A stretch of DNA of 43,235 nucleotides from a virus. The translations under genes and the position numbers were made by a program. This document shows, piece by piece, positions 15,695 to 22,311 of the stretch; position 1 is the stretch's first letter; every line of letters starts with the position of its first letter. The DNA lies in IMG/VR virus record IMGVR_UViG_3300027782_000147, positions 1 to 43,235 of that record. One strand, given 5' to 3'. Under the pieces are notes generated by a model. That model worked only from the letters and a program-made list of their open reading frames with translations. It was not told where the DNA came from and made no database searches.

Positions 15695-16470
15695 GACACG
15701 GCTCCTTTCTGGATGAACGAATTGCTTCGTCCTTCTTTTCCAGCGGCTTTGCCTTTCGCACGGAGTCCGATGATGCGACCATACTTGTTCGGGTCTTTCT
15801 GGTCGAGGAAACGCAGGTCGTGCGTATCTCCATCAACAACAGTGTATCCCCAATGATGGTCGGGCAGTTTATCGCCACGCTTCACATCGAACACGACAGC
15901 AACATTGACTCCGTTATCGAGACACCAGATTGCGTTCTTAGCATCACCGCCACCATACGAATAGGTGAGATGATAGTTGAGAGGCAGTCTGCCCATCGTC
16001 CAATCGACAATGCGTTGGAAGTCCTTACTGTAGTCGTAGAATTGCACATCAGGATGACGATACATAATCGTTTCCATATCTGAGTTCCAGATATCTGATG
16101 TGCCGTTGATACGAACGCACGGCTTCAACTTACGCTTCAATCGCTTCGTGTTGCGATAGCAGAGGTTCTCGTGATTAAGAATCTCTCGGTCAACCTTCGC
16201 CCAGAAAGTATCTGGGTACATATGCATCCACTTCGTCTTGTGAACACGAGCCGCATTAATCTTCGGAAAGATTCCTGCGAGGCCAGCGAACACGAGACAG
16301 TCTTCACGACATTCTTTCGTGGCGTGTTTGCACACATTAACAACACCCGACATATCGGATGATGCGAGGTATAGGATAGCAGTGCTGTATCCAAGATGAT
16401 TGCCCTTCTTCGTCTTTGCGTTGTCGAAGTTGAACAATTGTTTGGTCTTCTTCCAATCTGTGTTGTCCAT
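15691..16470 (-). CDS. gp88-family phage protein (Gp88 domain)
   Basis: This 259-aa protein, read from the ATG at 16470 (MDNTDWKKTKQLFNFDNAKT), follows the conserved layout of the gp88 domain known from actinobacteriophages and other phages. It has a segment with TAILYLASSDMSGVVNVCKHATKECREDC (three conserved cysteines C47, C54, C58), then NGTSDIWN near residue 124, then FYDYSK, NYHLTYS, NVAVVFDV, TVVDGDTHDLRFLD and GLRAKG. All blocks are present in order, so the protein looks intact. The biochemical function of the family is not established; the cysteines suggest a metal centre. It lies 33 bases below a strong terminator. Confidence 0.85.
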   Translation of the reverse strand: MDNTDWKKTKQLFNFDNAKTKKGNHLGYSTAILYLASSDMSGVVNVCKHATKECREDCLVFAGLAGIFPKINAARVHKTKWMHMYPDTFWAKVDREILNHENLCYRNTKRLKRKLKPCVRINGTSDIWNSDMETIMYRHPDVQFYDYSKDFQRIVDWTMGRLPLNYHLTYSYGGGDAKNAIWCLDNGVNVAVVFDVKRGDKLPDHHWGYTVVDGDTHDLRFLDQKDPNKYGRIIGLRAKGKAAGKEGRSNSFIQKGAVS

Positions 16471-16502
16471 ATATGGTATGTGTTTGGGAGGAAATAAAAG
16501 CA

Positions 16503-16534
16503 GAGAGGAGAAGCGATTGCTCGCCTCTCCTCTC
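16503..16534 (-). terminator. Strong intrinsic terminator in the middle block
   Basis: A 14-bp stem (9 bp, one A-C mismatch, 4 bp; arms GAGAGGAGA and TCTCCTCTC) with a TTGC loop is followed on the minus strand by TGCTTTTATTTCC. It lies between the 174-aa gene (stop 16559) and the gp88-type gene (start 16470), so it should end or attenuate transcripts from promoter P2. Confidence 0.75.
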
Positions 16535-16558
16535 CACAGTCGGTGGTGCTGGTTCGTG

Positions 16559-17083
16559 TTAAGCGTCCAGAGCGATGTTCTCTTCGCCACCCTTCGTCTC
16601 GTTATACTTCTTGATGGCGGCTTCGTATGCAGACAAGCGAGCCTTGGCATCAGCGATGTCCTGCTCCTGAGCGACCATATTCTTCCAGTAGCGTTCGCCA
16701 TTTTCGAAGGAAGCGTAGACCTCCTTGGTGTTTTCAGCGATGACCGCTTCGGCATCCTTGCCGATGCCGTTCTCGTTGGCGAACATCCGTGCGGTGAAAC
16801 CTTTCAGCCCAGTGCTGAGGATTTCGAAGCCGAGCAACTGCACGAACTTGTATGCAGTGATGGAGTGGCGATAGCACCAGCCGCTCTCATCTTTTTCGGT
16901 GATGTAGATGAACGGCTGACCGCCAGACCGCAGGATAGCGTGGAACGCTTTGAGGAACTTGCCTTCGCCTTCGTACTTGTCTTCGCCCATAATCGGAGCG
17001 GAGTAGTGGAAGGGGTGGAAGGTGAACACTTCCACGCACTGAATCTTCGCCATCAGAACCATCAGGTTAGTTGAGGTTTCCAT
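16559..17083 (-). CDS. Hypothetical 174-aa protein, first gene after promoter P2
   Basis: Read from the ATG at 17083 (METSTNLMVLMAKIQCVEVF). The N-terminal part predicts mixed beta-alpha (FTFHPFHYSAPI, LRSGGQPFIYITEKDES), the middle a helix (AYKFVQLLGFEIL) and the C-terminal 50 residues a charged coiled coil (VAQEQDIADAKARLSAYEAAI). The composition is G/C-rich and the protein is acidic at its end. A roughly 140-base leader with a hairpin (17166-17184) separates it from promoter P2, and a strong terminator follows. This arrangement suggests a single-gene, highly expressed early unit. No family is recognised. Confidence 0.65.
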   Translation of the reverse strand: METSTNLMVLMAKIQCVEVFTFHPFHYSAPIMGEDKYEGEGKFLKAFHAILRSGGQPFIYITEKDESGWCYRHSITAYKFVQLLGFEILSTGLKGFTARMFANENGIGKDAEAVIAENTKEVYASFENGERYWKNMVAQEQDIADAKARLSAYEAAIKKYNETKGGEENIALDA

Positions 17084-17165
17084 ATCGTATATCGCTTTCG
17101 ATTTAGTCTGCACCTTCCACTCACTCGTTTTATTTTGGGTTAACGAATGGAGCAGATGTTTCGGT

Positions 17166-17184
17166 GAGTGCCGTAGTGGCACTC
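17166..17184 (-). promoter_or_regulatory. Leader hairpin between promoter P2 and the 174-aa gene
   Basis: GAGTGCC-GTAGT-GGCACTC is a perfect 7-bp stem with a 5-base loop in the 5' leader of the P2 transcript. The bases AGTGCCGTAG occur again in the P1 leader (11497-11506) but without the pairing arm. It could stabilise the mRNA or control its translation. Confidence 0.5.
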
Positions 17185-17225
17185 GATACCCGAATCAGTG
17201 TGACCGCCTCTACTTGCTTACATCC

Positions 17226-17253
17226 ATTATACCCGAAGACCTGTGGCGAGAAA
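17226..17253 (-). promoter_or_regulatory. Promoter P2 (TATAAT, 16-bp spacer, TTTCTC)
   Basis: TTTCTC (17253-17248), a 16-base spacer and TATAAT (17231-17226) lie on the minus strand, in the same arrangement as at 11520-11547. Shared bases include TTTCTCG, TTCGG just before the -10 and ATG-ATGT just after it. It fires into the 174-aa gene. Confidence 0.75.
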
Positions 17254-17363
17254 TGAAAATCGTGGAGCCACGAGCCAATCCGACCTCAAACCTTCCTCCT
17301 GTTACCCTGTTAAGACCTAACCTTATAAGATTTTTGCTAAAATTGTTTTGGGACAAAATTGCC

Positions 17364-17819
17364 TTACTTTGAATCTGGAATGTCAATAATCTCGCCTGAA
17401 ATCATTTTATTAATATCTTCGTGCTTGATTCTAAGGCGATGCTCAGTAACTACTACAGGCTGGTCATTGAGGGTCTGTACTTTGTCGATGAGAATCGCTA
17501 GTGCCAATGGCATCTGGCTGATAGGCAGTTTATCAATCTCAGTATCAAGCCTGAGAGCACCCTTCATAATGATAGACTTAAACAGGTCAGAAGTCTTGGC
17601 CTTGTAAGTCTTCAGGTCTAGGGACTCCTGACTGCCCATATCTTGGCGTACAGCGACCACAGTATGACTAGAAACCTCAACTTTCTCCTCGATTTCCTTC
17701 TGAGTATGGCCCTGTTCGGTCATCCACACAATTTCTTCCTTCTTTTTAGCGTCAAGTTTTTCAAGAGTTGTTGATTTCTTATCATTCTTGACTCTTTCAT
17801 ATTTGGATTCAGATTCCAT
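17364..17819 (-). CDS. HTH protein, candidate small terminase subunit or regulator
   Basis: This 151-aa protein is read from the ATG at 17819. A basic N-terminus is followed by a helix-turn-helix (about residues 23-52: KKKEEIVWMTEQGHTQKEIEEKVEVS then HTVVAVRQD), then a helical domain with ALRLDTEIDKLPISQMPLALAILIDKVQTL and a beta-like tail (VVVTEHRLRIKHEDI) ending IIDIPDSK. HTH plus helical oligomerisation plus beta tail fits small terminase subunits, and no other candidate was seen. It lies far from terL and next to the divergent replication operon, so a transcription regulator is also possible. Confidence 0.55.
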   Translation of the reverse strand: MESESKYERVKNDKKSTTLEKLDAKKKEEIVWMTEQGHTQKEIEEKVEVSSHTVVAVRQDMGSQESLDLKTYKAKTSDLFKSIIMKGALRLDTEIDKLPISQMPLALAILIDKVQTLNDQPVVVTEHRLRIKHEDINKMISGEIIDIPDSK

Positions 17820-17835
17820 ACAAAACAACGCTATT

Positions 17836-18282
17836 ATGAATTTGCCTACAAGTCAATGTTGGTTAGTTATGCCCATCGAGCCGCCCAAGAGCACCCATCA
17901 GGCTAATTTGAGGGTTCTTAGGTCTAAAAGCGGCAAAATGTTTGTCGGAAAAATGAAAAACAACAAAGTATCCGCTTGGGTAGACCTTGCTAGGCCGTAT
18001 ATGGTGGCTGGGAAGCCCGATAAGCCCTGCGAAGGGCCAATCAGGGTCTACATTAGGCTTTACTATAGCCCCCCAAAGTACCTTTTACCAAAAATTAGCA
18101 AGTGTAAAACACTTGTAAAAACCACCAAACCAGATGTGGACAATGTTGTCAAGGTCATTCTGGATGAATTTACCAAAATCGGATACTGGCTTGACGATGC
18201 CCAAATCTGGAGCATACAGATTGAGAAGTACTGGAGCACGGAGCCATCTGTGCAAATGTACTACGACCAAAACAACCAATGA
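17836..18282 (+). CDS. rusA: RusA-like Holliday junction resolvase
   Basis: This 148-aa protein resolves four-way DNA junctions during replication and packaging. The catalytic acidic motif KPDVDNVVKVILDEF puts D100 and D102 in place, and YWLDDAQIWSIQIEKYW gives D120/D121, the RusA signature. The length fits. The start is ATG at 17836 (MNLPTSQCW); an upstream non-ATG start would run into the divergent HTH gene. It is the first gene of the plus-strand operon, only 16 bases from the divergent HTH start, so its promoter must lie inside that gene. Confidence 0.88.
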   Translation: MNLPTSQCWLVMPIEPPKSTHQANLRVLRSKSGKMFVGKMKNNKVSAWVDLARPYMVAGKPDKPCEGPIRVYIRLYYSPPKYLLPKISKCKTLVKTTKPDVDNVVKVILDEFTKIGYWLDDAQIWSIQIEKYWSTEPSVQMYYDQNNQ

Positions 18283-19061
18283 AAACAACGCTAGTCAGCA
18301 CTATGTCGGAGAGCGAATACCGCTCTCTTCCCGCCCTGAATGCTTCCCGCTTCAAGGCGTTCTTCCGCTCACCCTATCACTTCCGTAACCAGAAGGAGGT
18401 TGAGACAACCGAGGCTATGAGGATTGGCACTGCCATCCACACGGCTATGCTCCAGCCTGAGGATTACCTCAAGACTATTGCCTACTTCCCTGATGTGGAC
18501 GGACGCACCAAGGAGGGTAAGGCCATCAAGCAAGCCTTTGAGGAGGGTGCTATCGGCAAGACCATCCTGAAGGCTGACTCTGAGGCAGTAGTGCTTCGGG
18601 CCATCAAGGCTATCAATCAGAACTCTGACTGGCAGAGGATGGCGGCTCAGGTTTCTATCCGTAAAGAGTTAGTCCTGCTTGGCAAGTTGGCTGGCATCGA
18701 CTGTAAGGCTCGCCTCGATATCATTGATGTCGAAAACGGAATCATCAGGGACATCAAATCGTGTGACGATGTATCTGGAACTAAGTTTAAGTACACAGTG
18801 AAAGACAGGATGTACTGGGTACAGGCCGCTTTCTACTGTCTGCTGGCTGAAGAATGCTATGGCAAGCCGTTCAGTTTTGAGTTTATCGCTGTTGAAACCT
18901 CTGAGCCTAGCACTTGTGCTTTCTGGCAGGTTTCTCCTGAAGAACTGGTTAAGTGGAAGAATGCCGTTCTTTTGCGTCTGTTTGACTATGTGGATTGCAA
19001 TCATTCCGACTTCTGGGAAGGCCCACAGGGTGGAATTCTTGAAGACTTAAACATCGTATGA
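18279..19061 (+). CDS. RecE-like PD-(D/E)XK exonuclease
   Basis: This 260-aa protein is the nuclease partner of a phage recombination pair. It belongs to the RecE/exonuclease VIII-like family: GTAIHTAML with H54, ARLDIID with D147, IIRDIKS with D158 and K160, and YWVQAAFYC with Q182 are all in order and spacing. It degrades one DNA strand to expose tails for the ERF annealing protein encoded 1.6 kb downstream. It starts with ATG at 18279 (ATGA overlap with rusA) and overlaps the initiator gene the same way. Confidence 0.88.
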   Translation: MKTTLVSTMSESEYRSLPALNASRFKAFFRSPYHFRNQKEVETTEAMRIGTAIHTAMLQPEDYLKTIAYFPDVDGRTKEGKAIKQAFEEGAIGKTILKADSEAVVLRAIKAINQNSDWQRMAAQVSIRKELVLLGKLAGIDCKARLDIIDVENGIIRDIKSCDDVSGTKFKYTVKDRMYWVQAAFYCLLAEECYGKPFSFEFIAVETSEPSTCAFWQVSPEELVKWKNAVLLRLFDYVDCNHSDFWEGPQGGILEDLNIV

Positions 19062-19687
19062 GTAAGCCATCATTTACTGGTGTCTGGATTCCTGTAGAGG
19101 TCTTCCAGATGGAAACCCTTACCATCACCGAGAAGGTGGTGTACGGAATCGTAAACGCCCTCGACAATGAAGAAGGCTGTTTCGCCTCCAATGGCTACCT
19201 TGCACAGACCCTGCAACTGAGCGACAGACAGGTCAAGAATGTCCTCAAAACGCTTATCGACTACCAGTTGGTAGTCCGCATCGAAGTGAACGGCAAACGC
19301 ATCCTACGGACAGTGGAGAAGCAAGCCTTGGTGGGTGCTACAGATTTCCTAGGGAGGGGGAAACCTATTTCCCGCAGGGGGGGAAGTAGACTTCCTACAG
19401 ATAGAACAGTAGATAAAAAAGAGGATAAACCTACCCTAACCCTTCCTTACGGAGACGCATTCAAAGTGTCTTGGCACAAATGGAAAGATTATCGAAAGCA
19501 AATCAAGAAGCCTTTGTCTGAGATGACGCAACAAGAGCAGTTGACAATGCTTGGCTCTTGGGCAAACGAAACAAACGCAATTGATTCAATCAACAAAAGC
19601 ATTGCTTTCGGCTGGCAGGGTCTTTTTGTAGTAACTGCCAACAAAACCAAAACGCTAACCAACAACGACCACGCCAATGGCTTCTAA
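19058..19687 (+). CDS. Winged-helix replication initiator (replisome organiser type)
   Basis: This 209-aa protein has an N-terminal helix-turn-helix (about residues 20-75: LTITEKVVYGIVNALDNEEG, then NGYLAQTLQLSDRQVKNVLKTLI), a Gly/Arg-rich linker (near residues 95-125) and a helical C-terminal part (WHKWKDYRKQIKKPLSEMTQ). This organisation and the position directly before a DnaC-like loader fit phage initiators such as lambda O or the DnaD-type organisers of Firmicutes phages, which bind repeats inside their own gene. The linker is encoded by a G-rich repeat stretch (19341-19400), which is the likely origin. The start is the ATGA overlap at 19058. Confidence 0.8.
   Translation: MSKPSFTGVWIPVEVFQMETLTITEKVVYGIVNALDNEEGCFASNGYLAQTLQLSDRQVKNVLKTLIDYQLVVRIEVNGKRILRTVEKQALVGATDFLGRGKPISRRGGSRLPTDRTVDKKEDKPTLTLPYGDAFKVSWHKWKDYRKQIKKPLSEMTQQEQLTMLGSWANETNAIDSINKSIAFGWQGLFVVTANKTKTLTNNDHANGF
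19341..19400 (+). repeat. G-rich initiator-gene repeat block, candidate origin
   Basis: Within the initiator gene, TTTCC units alternate with runs of 5-7 G; CAGATTTCCTAGGG at 19341-19354 is an exact inverted copy of 10422-10435. The following 47 bases match the intergenic block at 10424-10470 (inverted) with only small gaps. Repeats inside an initiator gene are a classic place for a phage origin. Confidence 0.7.
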
Positions 19688-20363
19688 GTGCATTCACTGT
19701 AAGGCTGACGCAGTCCCTGTCTGGGACTCAACAAGTCAAAAGTTTAAACCGTTTATCGCAGTGTGCCTTGACTGCTTCCCTCACAAGGAACATCACGAGT
19801 ATCCGTACTACTACAAGGATGTCTTCAACAAGCACAACTGGTGCTTCAAGTCGATGCATCCTTCCACTCCTCTGGCGTTCCACGATACCATCGAAAGCAA
19901 ACTTGCACAGCAGATGCAGGTGGCGTTGCAGGAGTACACACCAGAGCAGAGCGTCCTGCTTCACGGTGTCACTGGCACAGGCAAGACACGGTGTGCGTGG
20001 GCGATGTACAACAAGGCGTGGCTACACTTCTACCCGAAGCATAGCATCTTCCTGACGATGCGTAAACTGGAGTCTGAAATCGAGAAGGGCTTTGCCAACC
20101 AGAACCACGGTGATGTCATCGAGCGTCTGACTTCTTGCTCCCTGCTGGTCATTGACGATTTAGGAAAAGAACGCTTGACCCAACGAATGGAGAGCGATTT
20201 ATTCTCTATCATTGACGAGCGAACATCCAATAAACGCCCGACCATTATCACAACCAACTACAACGGAAGCGGACTATCCGACAGATTCTCAAACGGAGAG
20301 ACAGGCTCTGCAATCATTCGCAGACTTAAGGACTACTTCCGAATCTACGGAGCCGCTCAGTAA
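19677..20363 (+). CDS. DnaC-like helicase loader (AAA+ ATPase)
   Basis: This 228-aa protein would load the host replicative helicase onto the origin, working with the initiator encoded just before it (overlap of 11 bases). N-terminal cysteines C5, C8, C30 and C33 suggest a zinc ribbon, unusual enough to be a partner-binding tag. Walker A is GVTGTGKT at 97-104, Walker B is LLVIDD at 156-161, sensor 1 is TTN at 192-194 and the arginine finger pair lies in IIRRL near 215-216. The length is close to E. coli DnaC. No phage helicase or primase was found, consistent with host replisome recruitment. Confidence 0.88.
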   Translation: MASKCIHCKADAVPVWDSTSQKFKPFIAVCLDCFPHKEHHEYPYYYKDVFNKHNWCFKSMHPSTPLAFHDTIESKLAQQMQVALQEYTPEQSVLLHGVTGTGKTRCAWAMYNKAWLHFYPKHSIFLTMRKLESEIEKGFANQNHGDVIERLTSCSLLVIDDLGKERLTQRMESDLFSIIDERTSNKRPTIITTNYNGSGLSDRFSNGETGSAIIRRLKDYFRIYGAAQ

Positions 20364-20379
20364 TTTCCCACCCAAACAT

Positions 20380-20595
20380 ATGGAAACCCAAAATACCGAA
20401 ACGGCCTCTATCATTGAGGTCAATAACGCACGGAAGTACATCGTACTCCCAGATGGTCGAATGGCACGATTGCTGAAGCCTGTAAAGGTTAAGCACTACC
20501 TGTACTATTCGTTCATCAACGACCAAGGCAATGCTGTTCGAATCAATGCATCCAATAGCCGAAAGGTTAACGATGAAGTGGTTAGCAAGAAGTAA
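20380..20595 (+). CDS. Hypothetical 71-aa protein between loader and ERF genes
   Basis: Read from ATG at 20380 (METQNTETASIIEVNNARKY). The sequence predicts a small beta-rich fold (KYIVLPDGRMARLLKPVKVKH then YYSFINDQGNAVRI) and a basic end. No family is recognised. It lies 16 bases after the loader stop and 22 bases before the ERF start, so it is part of the replication transcript. Confidence 0.6.
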   Translation: METQNTETASIIEVNNARKYIVLPDGRMARLLKPVKVKHYLYYSFINDQGNAVRINASNSRKVNDEVVSKK

Positions 20596-20617
20596 CGAAC
20601 TCTGGAAACGAATCGAT

Positions 20618-21343
20618 ATGCAAAACGATACGCTACCTAAGCCAAACCTGTCTGAGTTGTACATCGCCCTAGGCAATGTGCATTCTGAGACGAAAGACAT
20701 TGTTGCGGATGATTTTAATCCGCATTTTAAATCGAAATTCGCCAGCCTATCGGCTCACTTGTCTTATCTTAAGCCCCTGTTCCACAAGCACGGTCTTACG
20801 GTGATTCAACTGCCGACCTCCGAGTTCCACGACAATGGCATTGGCATTAAGACCATTATTGCCCACAAGAACGGCACGAGCATCGAATCCTCCTGCATCG
20901 TTCCTGTAGGTGAACAGGCTACTGGTCAACAGGCTGGTGCTATCCTGACCTACCTGAGACGCTATTGTCTGGCTTCCATCGGGGGTCTGGCTACCACGGA
21001 TGATGACTGTGAAGCAGACCGAGTGGTTAAGACTTCCTCCGCTCCTGTGGCTGTAAAGAAGTCGGCTCCTATTGCTACCTTTGTTGCACCCCACACTGGT
21101 AGCGTTGGAATCGATTTCGAACTCGCTGTTCCGTTCGGCAAGAACAAGGGTACTTCTCTGTCTGCCCTTCCTGATAGCGACCTCGACTACTGGGCTAACA
21201 AGTGGGAGCCTAAGCCGTGGGAAAAGACTGGTAAGGTCGGTGCTAAAGACCAGTCCCTCAAGAAATCTGCACAGGCTCTCTGGGCTTTGAAGCAGAATGG
21301 TGTAGACTCTGAACCCGAATCCCAAGACGAAGTTCCGTTCTAA
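20618..21343 (+). CDS. erf: ERF-family single-strand annealing protein with extra C-terminal domain
   Basis: This 241-aa protein (start ATG 20618; an ATG at 20573 overlapping the previous gene is an alternative) anneals complementary single strands made by the RecE-like nuclease. The ERF signature is GAILTYLRRYCLASIGGL with DDD following, residues 107-130. After a Pro/Ala linker (about 135-165), residues 168-225 (AVPFGKNKGTSLSALPDSDLDYWANKW) resemble a DUF3820-type domain. The protein ends in ESQDEVPF, an acidic tip like that of SSB proteins, suggesting it recruits the same partners. ERF core is confident, the two additions less so. Confidence 0.85.
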   Translation: MQNDTLPKPNLSELYIALGNVHSETKDIVADDFNPHFKSKFASLSAHLSYLKPLFHKHGLTVIQLPTSEFHDNGIGIKTIIAHKNGTSIESSCIVPVGEQATGQQAGAILTYLRRYCLASIGGLATTDDDCEADRVVKTSSAPVAVKKSAPIATFVAPHTGSVGIDFELAVPFGKNKGTSLSALPDSDLDYWANKWEPKPWEKTGKVGAKDQSLKKSAQALWALKQNGVDSEPESQDEVPF

Positions 21344-21350
21344 CCAATCT

Positions 21351-21422
21351 GTCCCTGTAGTTCAATGGATAGAACATTCGCCTTCTAAGCGAATTATCTA
21401 GGTTCGATTCCTAGCAGGGACA
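21351..21422 (+). tRNA. tRNA-Arg (anticodon UCU)
   Basis: All arms pair. The acceptor stem is GTCCCTG/CAGGGAC, the D stem GTTC/GAAC, the anticodon stem TTCGC/GCGAA with loop CTTCTAA (anticodon TCT, reads AGA), and the T stem CTAGG/CCTAG with TTCGATT. The 3' CCA is not encoded. It sits between erf and the lysozyme-like gene in the plus operon. Confidence 0.93.
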
Positions 21423-21431
21423 TTTTACCAA

Positions 21432-21848
21432 ATGAAATACGCACTACTCCTAGCCCTGTGCATCCAAGCACAGGCAATGGAAATCACGGACGACTTTTTG
21501 GATAAATTAGCCGTCATCGAGTCTGGCACTCATTGCACTGCCATCTCAGACAAAGGTCAGGCTCTTGGAGCCTACCAACTGCATCGCTCCGCTTGGGAAG
21601 ATGCTTGTAAGCGTAACCTAGCCAACTGGCCTTACGACAAGTCTAACGCATTCAATTACCCAATTGCACGGCAGGTAGCCCAATGGCATTGCGAATGGAT
21701 TGTAAAGACTCTTCAATCCAATGGTATCAAGCCTACTCCTATCCGTGTCTATATGTGCTATTGTATGGGTGTTCGTGGAGCCTTAAGGCACAAATTGAAC
21801 ACAGACCTAGATTACCCTGCACTTAATCGTGCCAGAGGCATCCTGTGA
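21432..21848 (+). CDS. Secreted lysozyme-like / lytic transglycosylase
   Basis: This 138-aa protein has a typical signal peptide (residues 1-15, MKYALLLALCIQAQA, cleavage after Ala) and then the lysozyme-like fold: FLDKLAVIESG with the catalytic Glu at 30, KGQALGAYQLHRSAW at 41-55 and the later YMCYCMGVRGALRH. These are the three family motifs of goose-type/SLT-like enzymes, which cut the peptidoglycan backbone. With the signal peptide it would be exported by the host Sec system and act from the periplasm, so it could serve as the endolysin. It is the only muralytic gene seen, and it lies in the plus operon rather than with the holin. Confidence 0.82.
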   Translation: MKYALLLALCIQAQAMEITDDFLDKLAVIESGTHCTAISDKGQALGAYQLHRSAWEDACKRNLANWPYDKSNAFNYPIARQVAQWHCEWIVKTLQSNGIKPTPIRVYMCYCMGVRGALRHKLNTDLDYPALNRARGIL

Positions 21849-22030
21849 GCACCAAGAAACGCAAGCGTACTTGGAAGCGACCAGCCCACGGAGGAGGTCA
21901 TCTTGTGGCTGGGTTAAAGAATCAGACAATAGCAGAGTTTGTCGCAACTCAGCAATACTCGATTAATGCCAAGGCTCGATGGGCTTATCTTTTCTCATTG
22001 AACAAATATGAATCACACGAAGCAAAATAG
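21845..22030 (+). CDS. Small basic protein, unknown
   Basis: A 61-aa protein read from GTG at 21845 (GTGA overlap with the lysozyme stop). It is very basic at the N-terminus (STKKRKRTWKRPAHGGGH) and helical after that (QTIAEFVATQQYSINAKARW). DNA or RNA binding is possible from charge only. It overlaps the next small gene by 23 bases. Confidence 0.55.
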   Translation: MSTKKRKRTWKRPAHGGGHLVAGLKNQTIAEFVATQQYSINAKARWAYLFSLNKYESHEAK

Positions 22031-22175
22031 TCTTAAGGCTTGTGCCTTGATGCTTGGAATCAGTGTTGAAGAACTAATTGATGCACTCAAAAGAGCCTCT
22101 AAAGAGAAACCAATTAAAACCACTAGTGGTTACACTCTAGAACTTCCAGATGACTCCCAAGACAGTAAAGTATGA
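22008..22175 (+). CDS. Small HTH-like protein, 55 aa
   Basis: Read from ATG at 22008. The centre ACALMLGISVEELIDALKRAS looks like a helix-turn-helix or a small helical bundle; the C-terminus is acidic (ELPDDSQDS). It overlaps its neighbours on both sides (22008-22030 and 22150-22175), typical of the tight packing here. Function unknown. Confidence 0.5.
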   Translation: MNHTKQNSLKACALMLGISVEELIDALKRASKEKPIKTTSGYTLELPDDSQDSKV

Positions 22176-22311
22176 GCAGATGGTTCAAGCGATGCTGTAT
22201 CTTACCAACGAGGTCGCTGACCTAAGGTACAAACTTTTACAGCACGAAACCGATAAACCTCAGGAGCCTGAAAAACCCTTATGTCCCAAAAAAACAAAAG
22301 CAAAAAAATAA
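22150..22311 (+). CDS. Small charged coiled-coil protein, 53 aa
   Basis: Read from ATG at 22150. The first 35 residues form an amphipathic helix (QMVQAMLYLTNEVADLRYKL), the rest is Lys/Pro/Glu-rich and ends in KTKAKK. It overlaps the metallophosphoesterase start by 31 bases, so translation of the two genes may be coupled. No family is recognised. Confidence 0.45.
   Translation: MTPKTVKYEQMVQAMLYLTNEVADLRYKLLQHETDKPQEPEKPLCPKKTKAKK

Noticed and set aside
17822-18293. 12-base repeat AAAACAACGCTA at 17822-17833 and 18282-18293
   Set aside because: Many 12-mers are expected to repeat by chance in 43 kb, and nothing else extends the similarity.
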